Positions 35,949 to 46,973 of a stretch of 64,000 bases of DNA are shown piece by piece. The notes beneath the pieces were generated by a model that saw nothing but the letters and a program-made list of their open reading frames with translations, searched no databases and had not been told where the DNA came from. The position numbers and the translations under genes were made by a program. Position 1 is the stretch's first letter. Each line of letters opens with the position of its first letter. Source of the stretch: G965261775 sp965261775 (GTDB lineage: Bacteria; Pseudomonadota; Gammaproteobacteria; Eutrophobiales; Eutrophobiaceae); assembly GCA_965261775.1 (NCBI GenBank), contig OZ253477.1, forward strand, positions 620,001 to 684,000, written 5' to 3'.

Positions 35949-36073
35949 CAGAAATCAAGGCGGGTTAATATGCCTATTATTGTGGACAATTATTGTTCCT
36001 TAAAACTAATGAAATTCATCCATGATGACGACGTCGTTGGTTTCAAGGTGATTCAAGTCCGTTGGAGTAGGTT

Positions 36074-36970
36074 ATGAATATTGAAAAAATTCATTTGCAG
36101 TTTGTACTGCATCTAAAGGTCTGGGTTTTCGTGATCTGTTTTCTGTCGGTCTCGGCCTGTTCTGTCAGCGCACCACGTTACTCGAAACAATTCAAGTTTG
36201 ACCCGGGGGAAAAACGTTTAGACATTGATGTAAAGAAACATTGTCCATACTACGTGGGCGTGTCGTTCATGTCTAAAGCCAAAGACGGAGATCAGGCTAT
36301 TAATAAACTTTTTGGTACTCTCGGGAATATAAATATGCCGGCCACGGTTGATATTGCTCTGCTCAACGAACACGGGAAACGTGTTTTTTCAAGAGTAGAC
36401 TTTGGTGGTGTTGTATCAAGGTATGGATATGGCCCAAATCCGCTGAGGCTTATTGCTGGCGATGTTTACCTGGAGCCGGGAAAATATACGGCGATGCTTG
36501 ATATCAGGGGTATTGATGGGGATTTTTCCGGGTTTGAGTCGGCGTTTTTTGTCACAGGAGACCCTAAAGCGACATGTGGAAAGGGGAACAGGCGTGTAGT
36601 GCAAGAGGAGCATAAAAAAAAGGTTGACAAAAGGTATGCCGAGGATTCGGTGTGCTTGCGAGAAGCGTTTCGTGAATCGATTTATAAGCGGGTGGTGGTT
36701 AAGGGCATGTGGCCTGCCGAGGCGCGCCTTGCCGGTGGCGGCGGCATTTCCAGAGTAAAGGCTGATCCGAAGAAATGGAAGAAAGGGACTCACCGAACGT
36801 TCGTAATGAAGGCGCAATGCACTGACCCTGATGACAGCATAATAGAGATAGATTTCCAAAACGCCTCCCAGTTTTCAGGCGGGGTGTTCAGGCAATTTAC
36901 GGCCCGATTTGAAAAGGGTGTCGTAACGGAAATCAAGGAAGGCTGGCATTCAAACTATACTGAATGGTAA
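36074..36970 (+). CDS. Two-domain lipoprotein, family copy 4
   Basis: 298 residues, identical to copy 1 (33102) except for a handful of substitutions (for example LF to VF after GKR, SLEP to YLEP, MINI to MLDI, GLGVS to GGGIS, VVRQ to VFRQ). Same lipobox VSAC, same two domains and same GGAG ribosome site. With its flanks it forms a direct repeat of about 1 kb with the copy 1 region, offset by 2972 bases. The near identity extends into the spacers on both sides, so the whole segment was duplicated recently. Confidence 0.75.
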   Translation: MNIEKIHLQFVLHLKVWVFVICFLSVSACSVSAPRYSKQFKFDPGEKRLDIDVKKHCPYYVGVSFMSKAKDGDQAINKLFGTLGNINMPATVDIALLNEHGKRVFSRVDFGGVVSRYGYGPNPLRLIAGDVYLEPGKYTAMLDIRGIDGDFSGFESAFFVTGDPKATCGKGNRRVVQEEHKKKVDKRYAEDSVCLREAFRESIYKRVVVKGMWPAEARLAGGGGISRVKADPKKWKKGTHRTFVMKAQCTDPDDSIIEIDFQNASQFSGGVFRQFTARFEKGVVTEIKEGWHSNYTEW

Positions 36971-37117
36971 ACCATATTGAATGGTTGAGTAACGGAAACT
37001 AGGGCAGGTTGACATGCCAGCTATTGTGGACAATTATTGTTCTTGAGAACTAATGAAATTCATCCGTGATGACGACGTCGTTGGTTTCAGGATGATGCAA
37101 ACCGGTTGGAGCGGGCT

Positions 37118-37729
37118 ATGAATATTGAAAAATTTTGGTTGCGATTTGTCCCGCGTCTAAAGGGTGTCGTTATCGGTATTATGTCGGTCGCGGTTGTCAT
37201 TGGTATTGTGTCGGTCGCGGCTTTTTTTAGTAGTACGCCGGATTACAGGAAACCATTCGTGTTTGAGCAGGGACTGAAGCGTTTGGAGATTGAGGTGAAC
37301 CGATCTTGTTACTACTACGTAGGCATTTTGTTCCGTTCCAGGGCTGAAGATAGAGATGGGCATGAGGCCATTAGAAAATTTTTTCTTACTCCTACCGGGG
37401 GTATAAATATGGATATAAAGATGCCGGCTCTGGTTGATATTTTTTTACTTGATGAACACGGGAGACATTTTCTTTCAATAGCAGACTTTGGGGGCGCTTT
37501 ATCAGGGTGGGCTTATGGTCCAAATCCGCTCAAGCTTTTTGCTGGCAATTTCTCCCTGAAGCCGGGAAAATATACAGCGATGATTAATATCAGGGATATT
37601 GACGGGGATTTTTCCGGGTTTGAGTCAGAGTTTTTTATTTCAGGAGACCCTAAATTTACATGTGGAGACGAAGGTTGGTTTGGAGTTTTTGGAGTTTTAG
37701 GTTTATTGTGGGACAGCAACTGGTTATAA
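37118..37729 (+). CDS. Membrane-anchored copy 5 of the lipoprotein family (N-terminal domain only)
   Basis: 203 residues from ATG 37118. The start is chosen because all copies begin M(N/D)IEK after a GGAG site; an in-frame TTG at 37106 lacks support. The hydrophobic segment (VVIGIMSVAVVIGIVSVAAFFSS) lacks the lipobox cysteine seen in the other copies, so it is probably a signal anchor. The family N-terminal domain follows (PFVFEQGLKRLEIEV, MPALVDIFLLDEHGRHF, SLKPGKYTAMINIRDIDGDFSGF). It ends with GVLGLLWDSNWL. Remnants of the C-terminal domain (CGGGAAATTTACGG, RKFTV-like) follow the stop. It is the copy closest to the RTX gene (66 bases). Confidence 0.72.
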   Translation: MNIEKFWLRFVPRLKGVVIGIMSVAVVIGIVSVAAFFSSTPDYRKPFVFEQGLKRLEIEVNRSCYYYVGILFRSRAEDRDGHEAIRKFFLTPTGGINMDIKMPALVDIFLLDEHGRHFLSIADFGGALSGWAYGPNPLKLFAGNFSLKPGKYTAMINIRDIDGDFSGFESEFFISGDPKFTCGDEGWFGVFGVLGLLWDSNWL

Positions 37730-37795
37730 GCGGGTCCGGGAAATTTACGGTTTGATTTGAACATGGTGTTGTAACAGAAATTAAGGAGGGTTGAT

Positions 37796-40700
37796 ATGCC
37801 AACGATTACGGTAAATATTGCGAGAAGAGGGCACCCTATAAAGAAGGAGAACGGTGACCCTGGAAAATCACGCGCCGGGCATATGTGGATTACATTGCCT
37901 GACGGAACGCCTGACGGAATGACTAAGGGATACGCGGGAGCAGGTGTTGTCGATAACGATGGAGACACATATAAGCCAGGTTATTCTTCGTTTGAATTTG
38001 AAGTCACTCAAGCACAATTGGATGGGCTACAGGATTTTCTTAAGTATCCGGAAAAGTATGGTTTTGGGCCTGATGATTACAATCCGTTGTGGAACAGTTG
38101 CGTTGATTATACTTGGAAGGCTTTGGAACTATTGGGTTTAAACCCAAAGGGGACCGAAGGCTCCCTACTTCCTTTTTTTAACCATGATGAACTCGTAGAT
38201 CTTATAGTTCGTTTGCATGAGTCATGGAATCAAGCTAAAACTCCCCCCCGCCGGGACCCGCTGGCGATAGACATGGATGGCGACGGTATTGAAACCACCG
38301 GCGCCGATGGCACCGTCCTGTTTGACCATAATGGCGATGGCGTCAAGACCGGCACCGGCTGGGTCAGCGCGGACGATGGCTTTATTGTCCTCGACCGTAA
38401 CGGCAATGGCACCATTGATACCGGCGCTGAACTCTTTGGCGTGGATACCGTAAAAGCCGATGGGGCGTTCGCCACCGATGGCTTTGACGCGCTGTCTGAC
38501 CTGGACAGCAATGGCGATGCCGTGTTTGATGCAAAAGACACCGAATTTGCCAATGTAAAAATCTGGCAGGATCTGGACCAGGACGGTATCTCGGATACAG
38601 GTGAACTCACTTCCCTGACCGAGGCCGGGATTGTCAGTATTGATTTGGACGCCGAAAGCGGCAATGTCAATCTGGGCAATGGCAACGTGCAATCGGCTGC
38701 TTCTGTCCATCTGACCGTTGATGGCACCGAAGGGACCACGGCCAACCTCGACCTTGCCCATAACCCGTTCTACCGGGAATTCACCGACAGCATTGCGTTA
38801 ACTGAAGAAGCCAGGGGGCTTCCGGAGAGTCGCGGTTCTGGTATGGTTCGAGACCTGCGGGAAGCGATGAGCCTGTCATCTTCGCTTGCCGCTATTGTGA
38901 GCAACTACGCTGAGCAAACCACCTATACCGGGCAACGCGGGCTGCTGGATAGTCTGGTGGAAGCCTGGGCGGGCACTTCCACCCTGCAAACCAGTATTGA
39001 TGTGGCGGCGGAAAACGACCTCGCACTCTTTTATACGATACCCGGGCAGGAGCCTTCCGACTTTGACCCCGCCGTCTTTAGACAAGTCCCCGCTGGTAGT
39101 AGCGGTGGAGATACCACGTCTGTTCTCGCCGATACATCGAAACTGGCTGAGAAGAGAGCCTTGATGGCGCGGCAGGAAAAAATTACCGGGATGATTGCCG
39201 TGTTGGAAAGGTTTAACGGTGAGCAGTTTGTGACCGTTGAAGCGGGTGAAGATGAAGAGGATGAGGATAGCGTCGTGACGGGCGCCGGACAACGAATTTT
39301 CGCCATTGTACGTAGCTCATCAGGAAGCGGCACCAGCAGCTCGAGGAGACTCTCGAGTAATACCTCCCCGAAGCGCGCTTTTGTCCCGTTGACCGAGCAA
39401 CAGATTAACTTGCTGACGCGGAGCTACGAGCTCTTAAAAGATGCCGTCTATGGCAATCTGGTCATTCAAACCCGCCTGGCTGACTATACCGATGAAGTCT
39501 CCCTGACGTTCAGTGACGACTTGAGTGAAATTGGTTTCGACTTTAGCGACATGAACGATTTGCTGGAAACGCGCCGTGGCACGGATTCCGTCAACGCCTT
39601 TGCGGATCTGATTGACCTGGTGCGCTACCAGGGCACAGTCCTTTACAACGCTGGCTGGGAGGGTACTGCGCTGTTAAAAACCTGGATTGATGAAGCCAAT
39701 GATGCCGAAGACGAGGCCGTTATTACTGCCTTGCTGGAAGAATTCAACGTTATCAGTACCAACGGCAACCTGAATGGCAGCAACGCCGATGAGATTATTT
39801 TTGATGGTAATAATGGCAGCCATATTAACGGGATGGATGGCAACGATATTATTGATGCTGGCGCCGGCAATGACCGTATCTACGGTCAGGAGGGTAATGA
39901 TTTACTGATTGGCGGCGATGGTAGTGATACCCTCTATGGCGGTGCGGGCAACGACACCCTTCGCGGGGGCGCTGGCAGCGGGGATAACCTCTTCGGCGGT
40001 GCCGGTAACGACACCTACCTGTTCGGTCTGGGCGATGGCAACACCAAGGTGTCCAACCATGACACTAGTGCGGGCCGCCACGACGTGCTGCGCTTTCTGG
40101 AAGGCATTGCCGCCAGCGATATCACGGTCAGCCGCAGCCCCAACCGTAACCACTTGCTTCTGACCATTGGCAGCACCGGTGAGGTGATTACGGTGCAGAG
40201 CTACTTCCACCACGATGATACTAGCGCTTCTGCGCTGAACGCGATTGAGTTTGCCGATGGGACAAGCTGGGATGTGGATACGGTCAAAGCGATGTTACTG
40301 CAGGGTACCGATGGCAATGACACCCTGATCGGTTATGCCAGCGATGACGTGATAAACGGTGGCGCGGGGAACGACGGCATATGGGGTGGCCGTGGCACCG
40401 ATACGCTGTCCGGTGGAGAGGGTGATGACAGGCTTTACGGATGGGATGGTAACGACACCCTCAATGGTGGCGATGGTCGTGATACCCTCTCTGGCGAGAA
40501 TGGCGATGACACCCTTCGCGGGGGCGCTGGCAATGGGGATACCCTTGACGGCGGCGCCGGTAACGATACCTACCTGTTCGGTACGGGCGATGGCAACACC
40601 ACCATCAACAACCGCGATACTGCTGCCGAACGGACAGATGTGTTGCGCTTTCTGGAAGGCATTGCCGCCAGCGATGTCACGGTCAGCCGCAGCCCCAACC

Positions 40701-43700
40701 GTAACCACTTGCTTCTGACCATTGGCAGTACCGGTGAAGTGATTACGGTATCAAGCTATTTCCACCACGATGATACTAGCGCTTCTGCGCTGAACGCGAT
40801 TGAGTTTGCCGATGGCACCAGCTGGGATGTGGATACGGTCAAAGCGATGTTACTGCAGGGTACCGATGGCAATGACACCCTGATCGGTTATGCCAGCGAT
40901 GACGTGATAAACGGTGGCGCGGGGAACGACGGCATATGGGGTGGCCGTGGCACCGATACGCTGTCCGGTGGAGAGGGTGATGACAGGCTTTACGGATGGG
41001 ATGGTAACGACATTCTCAATGGTGGTGCTGGTCGTGATACCCTCTCTGGGGAGAATGGCGATGACACCCTTCGCGGGGGCGCTGGCAATGGGGATACCCT
41101 CAACGGCGGCGCCGGTAATGATACCTATCAGTTCGGTACGGGCGATGGCAACACCACGGTGTTTAATTATGACACCGGGGCGGGCCGCCACGATGTGCTG
41201 CGCTTTCTGGAAGGCATTGCCGCCAGCGATGTCACGGCCAGCCGCAGCTATAACAACTTGCATCTGACCATTGGCAGTACTGGTGAAGTGATTACGGTAT
41301 CAAGCTACTTCCGCGACGATGGTGCGGGCGGTTATGCGCTGAACGCGATTGAGTTTGCCGATGGCACAAGCTGGGATGTGGATACGGTCAAAGCGAAGGT
41401 ACTGCAGGGTACCGATGGCAATGACGGCATAAGCGGTTTTGCCAGCGATGACGTGATAAACGGTGGCGCGGGTAACGACAGCATATGGGGTGGCTATGGT
41501 GCCGATACGCTGTCCGGTGGAGAGGGTGATGACAGGCTTTACGGAGGGAATGGTAACGACACCCTCAATGGCGGCGATGGTCGTGATACCCTCTCTGGCG
41601 AGAATGGCGATGACACCCTGCGCGGGGGCGCTGGCAATGGGGATACCCTCAACGGCGGCGCCGGTAATGATACCTATCAGTTCGGTACGGGCGATGGCAA
41701 CACCACTATCCGCAACCATGACACCGGTACGGGGCGCCACGATGTGTTGCGCTTTCTGGAAGGCATTGCCACCAGCGATGTCACGGCCAGCCGCAGCTAT
41801 AACGACTTGCGTCTGACCATTGGCAGTCCCGGTGAAGTGATTACGGTATGGAATTACTTCCGCGACGATGGTGCGGGCGGTTATGCGCTGAACGCGATTG
41901 AGTTTGCCGATGGCACAAGCTGGGATGTGGATACGGTCAAAGCGAAGGTACTGCAGGGTACCGATGGCAATGACGGCATAAGCGGTTTTGCCAGCGATGA
42001 CGTGATAAACGGTGGCGCGGGTAACGACAGCATATGGGGTGGCTATGGTGCCGATACGCTGTCCGGTGGAGAGGGTGATGACAGGCTTTACGGAGGGAAT
42101 GGTAACGACACCCTCAATGGCGGTGATGGTCGTGATACCCTCTATGGCGAGAATGGCGATGACACCCTGCGCGGGGGCGCTGGCAGCGGGGATAACCTCT
42201 TCGGCGGTGCCGGTAACGACACCTACCTGTTCGGTACGGGCGATGGCAACACCACGGTGTCCAACCATGACACCAGTGCGGGCCGCCACGACGTGCTGCG
42301 CTTTCTGGAAGGCATTGCCGCCAGCGATATCACGGTCAGCCGCAGCCCCAACCGTAACCACTTGCTTCTGACCATTGGCAGTACCGGTGAGGTGATTACG
42401 GTGCAGAGCTATTTCCACCACGATGATACTAGCGCTTCTGCGCTGAACGCGATTGAGTTTGCCGATGGCACAAGCTGGGATGTGGATACGGTCAAAGCGA
42501 TGTTACTGCAGGGTACCGATGGCAATGACACCCTGATCGGTTATGCCAGCGATGACGTGATAAACGGTGGCGCGGGGAACGACAGCATATGGGGTGGTCG
42601 TGGCACCGATACGCTGTCCGGTGGAGAGGGTGATGACAGGCTTTACGGATGGGATGGTAACGACATTCTCAATGGCGGTGCTGGTCGTGATACCCTCTCT
42701 GGGGAGAACGGCGATGACACCCTTCGCGGGGGCGCTGGCAATGGAGATTCCCTCAACGGCGGTGCCGGTAACGACACCTACCTGTTCGGTTCGGGCGATG
42801 GCAACACCACGGTGTCCAACCATGACACCGGGGCGGGCCGTAACGATGTGCTGCGCTTTCTGGAAGGCATTGCCGCCAGCGATGTCACGGCCAGCCGTGG
42901 TCACGGCTGGGGCACTAACGACTTGCGTCTGACCATTGGCAGTCCCGGTGAAGTGGTTACGGTATCGAACTACTTCCGCGGCGATGGGGCGGGCGGTTAT
43001 GCGCTGAACGCGATTGAGTTTGCCGATGGCACAAGCTGGGATGTGGATACGGTCAAAGCGATGTTACTGCAGGGTACCGATGGCAATGACACCCTGATCG
43101 GTTATGCCAGCGATGACGTGATAAACGGTGGCGATGGGGACGACCGACTCTATGGCGGGAATGGCGATGACACCCTCAATGGCGGTGCTGGTCGTGATAC
43201 CCTCTCTGGGGAGAATGGCGATGACACCCTGCGCGGGGGCGCTGGCAGCGACTCCCTCGACGGCGGTGCCGGTAACGATACCTACCTGTTCGGTTCGGGC
43301 GATGGCAATACCACCATCAGAAACCACGACACCGGGGCGGGGCGCCACGATGTGCTGCGCTTTCTGGAAGGCATTGCCGCCAGCGATGTCACGGCCAGTC
43401 GCAGCGCCCACCACCGCCGCAGAAATGACTTGCTTCTGACCATTGGCGCCGCTGGTGAAGTGATTACGGTATCGAACTACTTCCACGGCGATGGGGCGGG
43501 CGGTTATGCGCTGAACGCGATTGAGTTTGCCGATGGCACCAACTGGGATGTGGATACGGTCAAGGCGAAGGTGCTGGAAAGCACTGATGGTAACGACAGC
43601 ATAACCGGTTTTGCCAGCGATGACGTGATAAACGGTGGCGATGGGGACGACCGACTCTATGGCGGGAATGGCGATGACACCCTCAATGGCGGTGATGGTA

Positions 43701-45130
43701 GCGATACCCTTTCCGGTGATAACGGTAATGACACCCTCAATGGTGGTGATGGCCGTGATACCCTCTCCGGGGGGAATGGCGATGACACCCTGCGCGGGGG
43801 CGCTGGTGCCAATGACTATCTTGACGGCGGGGCTGGTAATGATACCTATGAGTTCGGTTCGGGCGATGGCAACACCACTATCCGTAACCACGACACCGGG
43901 GCGGGCCGCCACGATGTGCTGCGCTTTCTGGAAGGCATTGCCGCCAGCGATGTCACGGCCAGCCGCAGCGCCCACCGCCGCCGCAGAAATGACTTGATGC
44001 TGACCATTGGCGCCGCTGGTGAAGTGATTACGGTATCGAACTACTTCCATGGCGACGGGGCGGGCGGTTATGCGCTGAACGCGATTGAGTTTGCCGATGG
44101 CACAAGCTGGGATGTGGATACGGTCAAAGCGAAGGTGCTGGAAAGTACCGATGGTAATGACTTCATACTGGGTTTTGCCCCGGATGAGGTGCTGAATGGT
44201 GGCGCTGGCGACGACATCGTCGGCGGTGCTGACGGTGACGACACCGTGTCCGGTGACACCGGCGACGACCAGCTGTGGGGCGACAACGGCAACGATGTGC
44301 TGGATGGTGGCGACGGTAGCGATACCCTCTATGGTGGTAACGGTAACGACACCCTCAATGGCGGTGCTGGTCGTGATACCCTCTCCGGGGGGAATGGCGA
44401 TGACACCCTGCGCGGGGGCGCTGGCAGCGACTCCCTCGACGGCGGTGCCGGTAACGACACCTATCAGTTCGGTTCGGGCGATGGCAACACCACTATCCGC
44501 AACCACGACACCGGGGCGGGCCGCCACGATGTGCTGCGCTTTCTGGAAGGCATTGCCGCCAGCGATGTCACGGCCAGCCGCAGCGCCCACCGCCGCCGCA
44601 GAAATGACTTGATGCTGACCATTGGCGCCGCTGGTGAAGTGATTACGGTATCGAACTACTTCCATGGCGACGGGGCGGGCGGTTACGCGCTGGATGCGAT
44701 TGAGTTTGCCGATGGCACAAGCTGGGATGTGGATACGGTCAAGGCGAAGGTACTGCAAGGCACCGATGGTAATGACTTCATACTGGGTTTTGCCCCGGAT
44801 GAGGTGCTGAATGGTGGCGCTGGCGACGACATCGTCGGCGGTGCTGACGGTGACGACACCGTGTCCGGTGACACCGGCGACGACCAGCTGTGGGGCGACA
44901 ACGGCAACGATGTGCTGGACGGTGGCGACGGTAGCGATACCCTCTATGGTGGTAACGGTAACGACACCCTCAATGGCGGTGCTGGTCGTGATACCCTCTC
45001 CGGGCAGGATGGCGATGACACCCTGCGCGGGGGCGCTGGCAGCGACTCCCTCGACGGCGGTGCCGGTAACGACACCTATCAGTTCGGTTCGGGCGATGGC
45101 AACACCACTATGGCGCCGCTGGTGAAGTGA
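37796..45130 (+). CDS. Giant RTX protein with permuted NlpC/P60-like N-terminal domain (frame disrupted near the end)
   Basis: 2444 residues; start supported by GGAGG 8 bases upstream. Residues 1-150 look like a circularly permuted NlpC/P60-type papain fold: His29 in AGHMWI precedes Cys102 in [16 protein letters not shown]. Residues about 155-265 hold calcium-binding EF-hand-like loops ([40 protein letters not shown]) common in FrpC-like RTX proteins. From about 660 onward come GGxGxDxL nonapeptide repeats in modules of about 183 residues. Such proteins leave the cell by type I secretion with a C-terminal signal and fold on binding calcium outside. No HlyB/HlyD-like transporter is intact in the window. 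A 127-base deletion near 45110 shifts the frame to an early stop ([10 protein letters not shown]). Confidence 0.85.
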   Translation: MPTITVNIARRGHPIKKENGDPGKSRAGHMWITLPDGTPDGMTKGYAGAGVVDNDGDTYKPGYSSFEFEVTQAQLDGLQDFLKYPEKYGFGPDDYNPLWNSCVDYTWKALELLGLNPKGTEGSLLPFFNHDELVDLIVRLHESWNQAKTPPRRDPLAIDMDGDGIETTGADGTVLFDHNGDGVKTGTGWVSADDGFIVLDRNGNGTIDTGAELFGVDTVKADGAFATDGFDALSDLDSNGDAVFDAKDTEFANVKIWQDLDQDGISDTGELTSLTEAGIVSIDLDAESGNVNLGNGNVQSAASVHLTVDGTEGTTANLDLAHNPFYREFTDSIALTEEARGLPESRGSGMVRDLREAMSLSSSLAAIVSNYAEQTTYTGQRGLLDSLVEAWAGTSTLQTSIDVAAENDLALFYTIPGQEPSDFDPAVFRQVPAGSSGGDTTSVLADTSKLAEKRALMARQEKITGMIAVLERFNGEQFVTVEAGEDEEDEDSVVTGAGQRIFAIVRSSSGSGTSSSRRLSSNTSPKRAFVPLTEQQINLLTRSYELLKDAVYGNLVIQTRLADYTDEVSLTFSDDLSEIGFDFSDMNDLLETRRGTDSVNAFADLIDLVRYQGTVLYNAGWEGTALLKTWIDEANDAEDEAVITALLEEFNVISTNGNLNGSNADEIIFDGNNGSHINGMDGNDIIDAGAGNDRIYGQEGNDLLIGGDGSDTLYGGAGNDTLRGGAGSGDNLFGGAGNDTYLFGLGDGNTKVSNHDTSAGRHDVLRFLEGIAASDITVSRSPNRNHLLLTIGSTGEVITVQSYFHHDDTSASALNAIEFADGTSWDVDTVKAMLLQGTDGNDTLIGYASDDVINGGAGNDGIWGGRGTDTLSGGEGDDRLYGWDGNDTLNGGDGRDTLSGENGDDTLRGGAGNGDTLDGGAGNDTYLFGTGDGNTTINNRDTAAERTDVLRFLEGIAASDVTVSRSPNRNHLLLTIGSTGEVITVSSYFHHDDTSASALNAIEFADGTSWDVDTVKAMLLQGTDGNDTLIGYASDDVINGGAGNDGIWGGRGTDTLSGGEGDDRLYGWDGNDILNGGAGRDTLSGENGDDTLRGGAGNGDTLNGGAGNDTYQFGTGDGNTTVFNYDTGAGRHDVLRFLEGIAASDVTASRSYNNLHLTIGSTGEVITVSSYFRDDGAGGYALNAIEFADGTSWDVDTVKAKVLQGTDGNDGISGFASDDVINGGAGNDSIWGGYGADTLSGGEGDDRLYGGNGNDTLNGGDGRDTLSGENGDDTLRGGAGNGDTLNGGAGNDTYQFGTGDGNTTIRNHDTGTGRHDVLRFLEGIATSDVTASRSYNDLRLTIGSPGEVITVWNYFRDDGAGGYALNAIEFADGTSWDVDTVKAKVLQGTDGNDGISGFASDDVINGGAGNDSIWGGYGADTLSGGEGDDRLYGGNGNDTLNGGDGRDTLYGENGDDTLRGGAGSGDNLFGGAGNDTYLFGTGDGNTTVSNHDTSAGRHDVLRFLEGIAASDITVSRSPNRNHLLLTIGSTGEVITVQSYFHHDDTSASALNAIEFADGTSWDVDTVKAMLLQGTDGNDTLIGYASDDVINGGAGNDSIWGGRGTDTLSGGEGDDRLYGWDGNDILNGGAGRDTLSGENGDDTLRGGAGNGDSLNGGAGNDTYLFGSGDGNTTVSNHDTGAGRNDVLRFLEGIAASDVTASRGHGWGTNDLRLTIGSPGEVVTVSNYFRGDGAGGYALNAIEFADGTSWDVDTVKAMLLQGTDGNDTLIGYASDDVINGGDGDDRLYGGNGDDTLNGGAGRDTLSGENGDDTLRGGAGSDSLDGGAGNDTYLFGSGDGNTTIRNHDTGAGRHDVLRFLEGIAASDVTASRSAHHRRRNDLLLTIGAAGEVITVSNYFHGDGAGGYALNAIEFADGTNWDVDTVKAKVLESTDGNDSITGFASDDVINGGDGDDRLYGGNGDDTLNGGDGSDTLSGDNGNDTLNGGDGRDTLSGGNGDDTLRGGAGANDYLDGGAGNDTYEFGSGDGNTTIRNHDTGAGRHDVLRFLEGIAASDVTASRSAHRRRRNDLMLTIGAAGEVITVSNYFHGDGAGGYALNAIEFADGTSWDVDTVKAKVLESTDGNDFILGFAPDEVLNGGAGDDIVGGADGDDTVSGDTGDDQLWGDNGNDVLDGGDGSDTLYGGNGNDTLNGGAGRDTLSGGNGDDTLRGGAGSDSLDGGAGNDTYQFGSGDGNTTIRNHDTGAGRHDVLRFLEGIAASDVTASRSAHRRRRNDLMLTIGAAGEVITVSNYFHGDGAGGYALDAIEFADGTSWDVDTVKAKVLQGTDGNDFILGFAPDEVLNGGAGDDIVGGADGDDTVSGDTGDDQLWGDNGNDVLDGGDGSDTLYGGNGNDTLNGGAGRDTLSGQDGDDTLRGGAGSDSLDGGAGNDTYQFGSGDGNTTMAPLVK

Positions 45131-45600
45131 TTACGGTATCGAACTACTTCCATTACGGCGACGGCGATGGTGCGGGCGGTTACGCGCTGGATGCGATTGA
45201 GTTTGCCGATGGCACAAGCTGGGATGTGGATACGGTCAAAGCGAAGGTGCTGGAAAGCACTGATGGTAATGACTTCATACTGGGTTTTGCCCCGGATGAG
45301 GTGCTGAATGGTGGCGCTGGCGACGACATCGTCGGCGGTGCTGACGGTGACGACACCGTGTCCGGTGACACCGGCGACGACCAGCTGTGGGGCGACAACG
45401 GCAACGATGTGCTGGACGGTGGCGACGGTAGCGACACCCTCTATGGTGGTAACGGTAACGACACCCTCAATGGCGGTGATGGTCGTGATACCCTCTATGG
45501 GCAGGATGGCGATGACACCCTGCGCGGGGGTGCTGGCAGCGACTCCCTCAACGGCGGTGCCGGCAGTGATACCTATGAGTTTGGTGCCGGTTTCGGTGCG
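39770..45600 (+). repeat. RTX modules of 549-555 bp
   Basis: Nine complete and one truncated copy of a module combining GGxGxDxLx nonapeptides, TYLFGx[19 protein letters not shown], LTIGSxGEVITV.xYF and [18 protein letters not shown] (haemolysin-type calcium-binding related domain). Spacing of equivalent points is 549-555 bases in the first half of the array. Modules differ more at the DNA level than the TPS repeats do, but pairs such as 40.3-40.8 kb and 43.9-45.1 kb are nearly identical. Confidence 0.88.
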
Positions 45601-45942
45601 GACACTATCAACAATTACGATACTCAGGCAGACAGTGTTGATGTGGCTCAGTTTGATGATGTCTCTATTGAGGATTTATGGTTCAGCCGCAGTGGCAATA
45701 ACCTGCAAATCACCGTCGCAGGCACCGACGACCAGGTTACCGTCAATAACTGGTACAGCAATACCAACTACCAACTGGACAGTATAGAAGCTGGCGCATC
45801 TGAATTGCTCAATAGCCAGGTTGAACAACTGGTTTCGGCGATGGCGTCATACAATGTGCCCAGTGGTGCCGGTAGTGTGGTTCCTCAAGACGTTAAGGAT
45901 GAGCTACAGTCGGTTATTACGGCTGCCTGGCAAACTACCTGA
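45127..45942 (+). CDS. RTX protein, C-terminal part with secretion signal (displaced frame)
   Basis: This frame continues the RTX protein after the 127-base deletion; its first codons ([25 protein letters not shown]) are the second half of the truncated repeat module. Two more clusters of GGxGxDxL repeats follow, then a final divergent module ([16 protein letters not shown] ... [25 protein letters not shown]). A C-terminal tail of about 60 residues ([17 protein letters not shown] ... [12 protein letters not shown]) is typical of RTX secretion signals. A GTG at 45127 overlaps the upstream TGA (GTGA), so reinitiation is conceivable, but it would give a 271-residue protein without the effector domain. 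Confidence 0.8.
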   Translation: MITVSNYFHYGDGDGAGGYALDAIEFADGTSWDVDTVKAKVLESTDGNDFILGFAPDEVLNGGAGDDIVGGADGDDTVSGDTGDDQLWGDNGNDVLDGGDGSDTLYGGNGNDTLNGGDGRDTLYGQDGDDTLRGGAGSDSLNGGAGSDTYEFGAGFGADTINNYDTQADSVDVAQFDDVSIEDLWFSRSGNNLQITVAGTDDQVTVNNWYSNTNYQLDSIEAGASELLNSQVEQLVSAMASYNVPSGAGSVVPQDVKDELQSVITAAWQTT

Positions 45943-45967
45943 AAGTTGTTTTGAGAGACTGTCTACA

Positions 45968-45994
45968 GGGACTGCTGTGTGCGGTCCCTTGTTT
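45968..45994 (+). terminator. Rho-independent terminator after RTX gene
   Basis: Stem GGGACTGC / GCGGTCCC (one G-T pair) with a TGTGT loop, followed by TTGTTT, 26 bases after the RTX stop. Confidence 0.65.
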
Positions 45995-46148
45995 GGTCCA
46001 GTGCGGTTTCCCGGATACTTATGGGTTAGCGGCAACATCCGGATAGTCCAGATAATCTGGTTTGTGTTACCTTTCCATCGCCAAATTCCACATTTTGAAA
46101 AAATATAGCGGCGATCGCCCTCTTCTATCGCTAAACACGAAGATTTTC

Positions 46149-46586
46149 TTAATTCCGGAATTTCAGTCTCACCCGCAGACGCCGTAAAGTATCGCGGTTA
46201 GTGACCGACGGCGTAAATATGAAATAACGCCGTATGCCGTTGTATTCAAGGCAAATAATCGTCAACAGGGGATGCAAAAACATGGCCGGTCCCAGCGTTG
46301 CCGGACAAGCCTCGCCCGAATTCATCCGCACCTGCCAGCTATCATCGAAATGTAATACGATTTGGCTCACTTGTTTCTGCGACGGTTCCCGGTAATATTG
46401 CCGCCAATAAAAGCCGAGACCAAACACCGGGAACAGCGTTAATATCAGCTTGTTAATCAAAGACAGGCCACTGAGCCAGGGGAGGCATAACGAGATAAAA
46501 TGAAGAGAAACCACGAAAACAAAAATATCGCGATTAACAACAGGAAGCCGAATTGTCCTTAAAAACGGGTTATTTTCACTGTCCAT
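46149..46586 (-). CDS. ygfX: YgfX (CptA)-like membrane protein
   Basis: 145 residues with two adjacent transmembrane helices (about 21-63; FVFVVSLHFISLCLPWLSGL and LILTLFPVFGLGFYW) and a cytosolic beta-rich tail (IVLHFDDSWQVRMNSGEACPATL, FLHPLLTIICLEYNGIRRYFIFTPSVTNRDTLRRLRVRLKF). This is the pattern of YgfX. In E. coli YgfX is encoded with SdhE (YgfY) and proposed to act as a toxin on MreB/FtsZ or in membrane-linked SdhE function. Here sdhE lies 3.8 kb away beyond sdhCDAB, in the same gene neighbourhood but on the opposite strand. Divergent from sdhC. Confidence 0.7.
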   Translation of the reverse strand: MDSENNPFLRTIRLPVVNRDIFVFVVSLHFISLCLPWLSGLSLINKLILTLFPVFGLGFYWRQYYREPSQKQVSQIVLHFDDSWQVRMNSGEACPATLGPAMFLHPLLTIICLEYNGIRRYFIFTPSVTNRDTLRRLRVRLKFRN

Positions 46587-46664
46587 ATCCTTGCCGTTCT
46601 TGCCCGCCTTTCACATCCCGGGCATTATTTTTAAAAAACACTCGAATACGTTATCAAATCAACA

Positions 46665-46673
46665 TGGTATAAT
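46665..46673 (+). promoter_or_regulatory. Extended -10 promoter candidate for the sdh operon
   Basis: TGGTATAAT, a perfect extended -10, in the 387-base gap between ygfX (minus) and sdhC (plus). No good -35 is needed or seen. It would give a leader of about 295 bases before sdhC. An 87-codon minus-strand frame in this gap looks like a chance frame. Nothing else is recognised in the gap. Confidence 0.4.
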
Positions 46674-46973
46674 TCCACTCCGATATTCATGGCTGAACCC
46701 GGATTGCGAGAAATAATAATACGCGCTTAAATATAAAAACATGAACCCGAATATAAAACCCTGTAAAAACGATAAAAACACGGGAAAACAGACCCCGTCC
46801 AATATCAGACTGAAGGAAATAAACGGTCCGCCCGGACCCGAACCAACGCGCTACGGCGACTGGGAAAAAAAAGGCCGTTGCATTGATTTTTAGACATAAT
46901 CGGAGCAGGGAGGCTTCAAGCAGGCTGGTGTATGAACACAATACAGGCAATCAATTCCGGAGGATATAAATCA

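Larger units (their letters stand above)
32984..37117 (+). repeat. Five-copy conserved spacer preceding each lipoprotein gene
   Basis: A spacer of about 110-125 bases occurs at about 32984-33101, 34021-34143, 34815-34934, 35956-36073 and 36994-37117. Each starts with a G-rich ribosome-site-like GGnGGGTTGA and, in four of five copies, an ATG-CC (copy 1 reads CTG). It continues with TATTGTGGACAAT, GACGTCGT and TTGG, and ends at GTTGG(A)G before the next lipoprotein ATG. The first part matches the RTX gene start (GGAGGGTTGATATGCC at 37786), suggesting each spacer keeps the first codons of a lost downstream gene. Four copies also hold a 22-codon frame; see findings. Confidence 0.75.

Noticed and set aside
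43064..44758. 564-codon minus-strand frame (and similar ones at 40.3-42.9 kb)
   Set aside because: Antisense of RTX modules; repetitive Val/Ala/Ile-rich product tracking the 549-bp module.
46687..46950. 87-codon minus-strand frame between ygfX and sdhC
   Set aside because: Aromatic-rich product from AT-rich promoter sequence, overlapping the sdhC leader; no homology evident.
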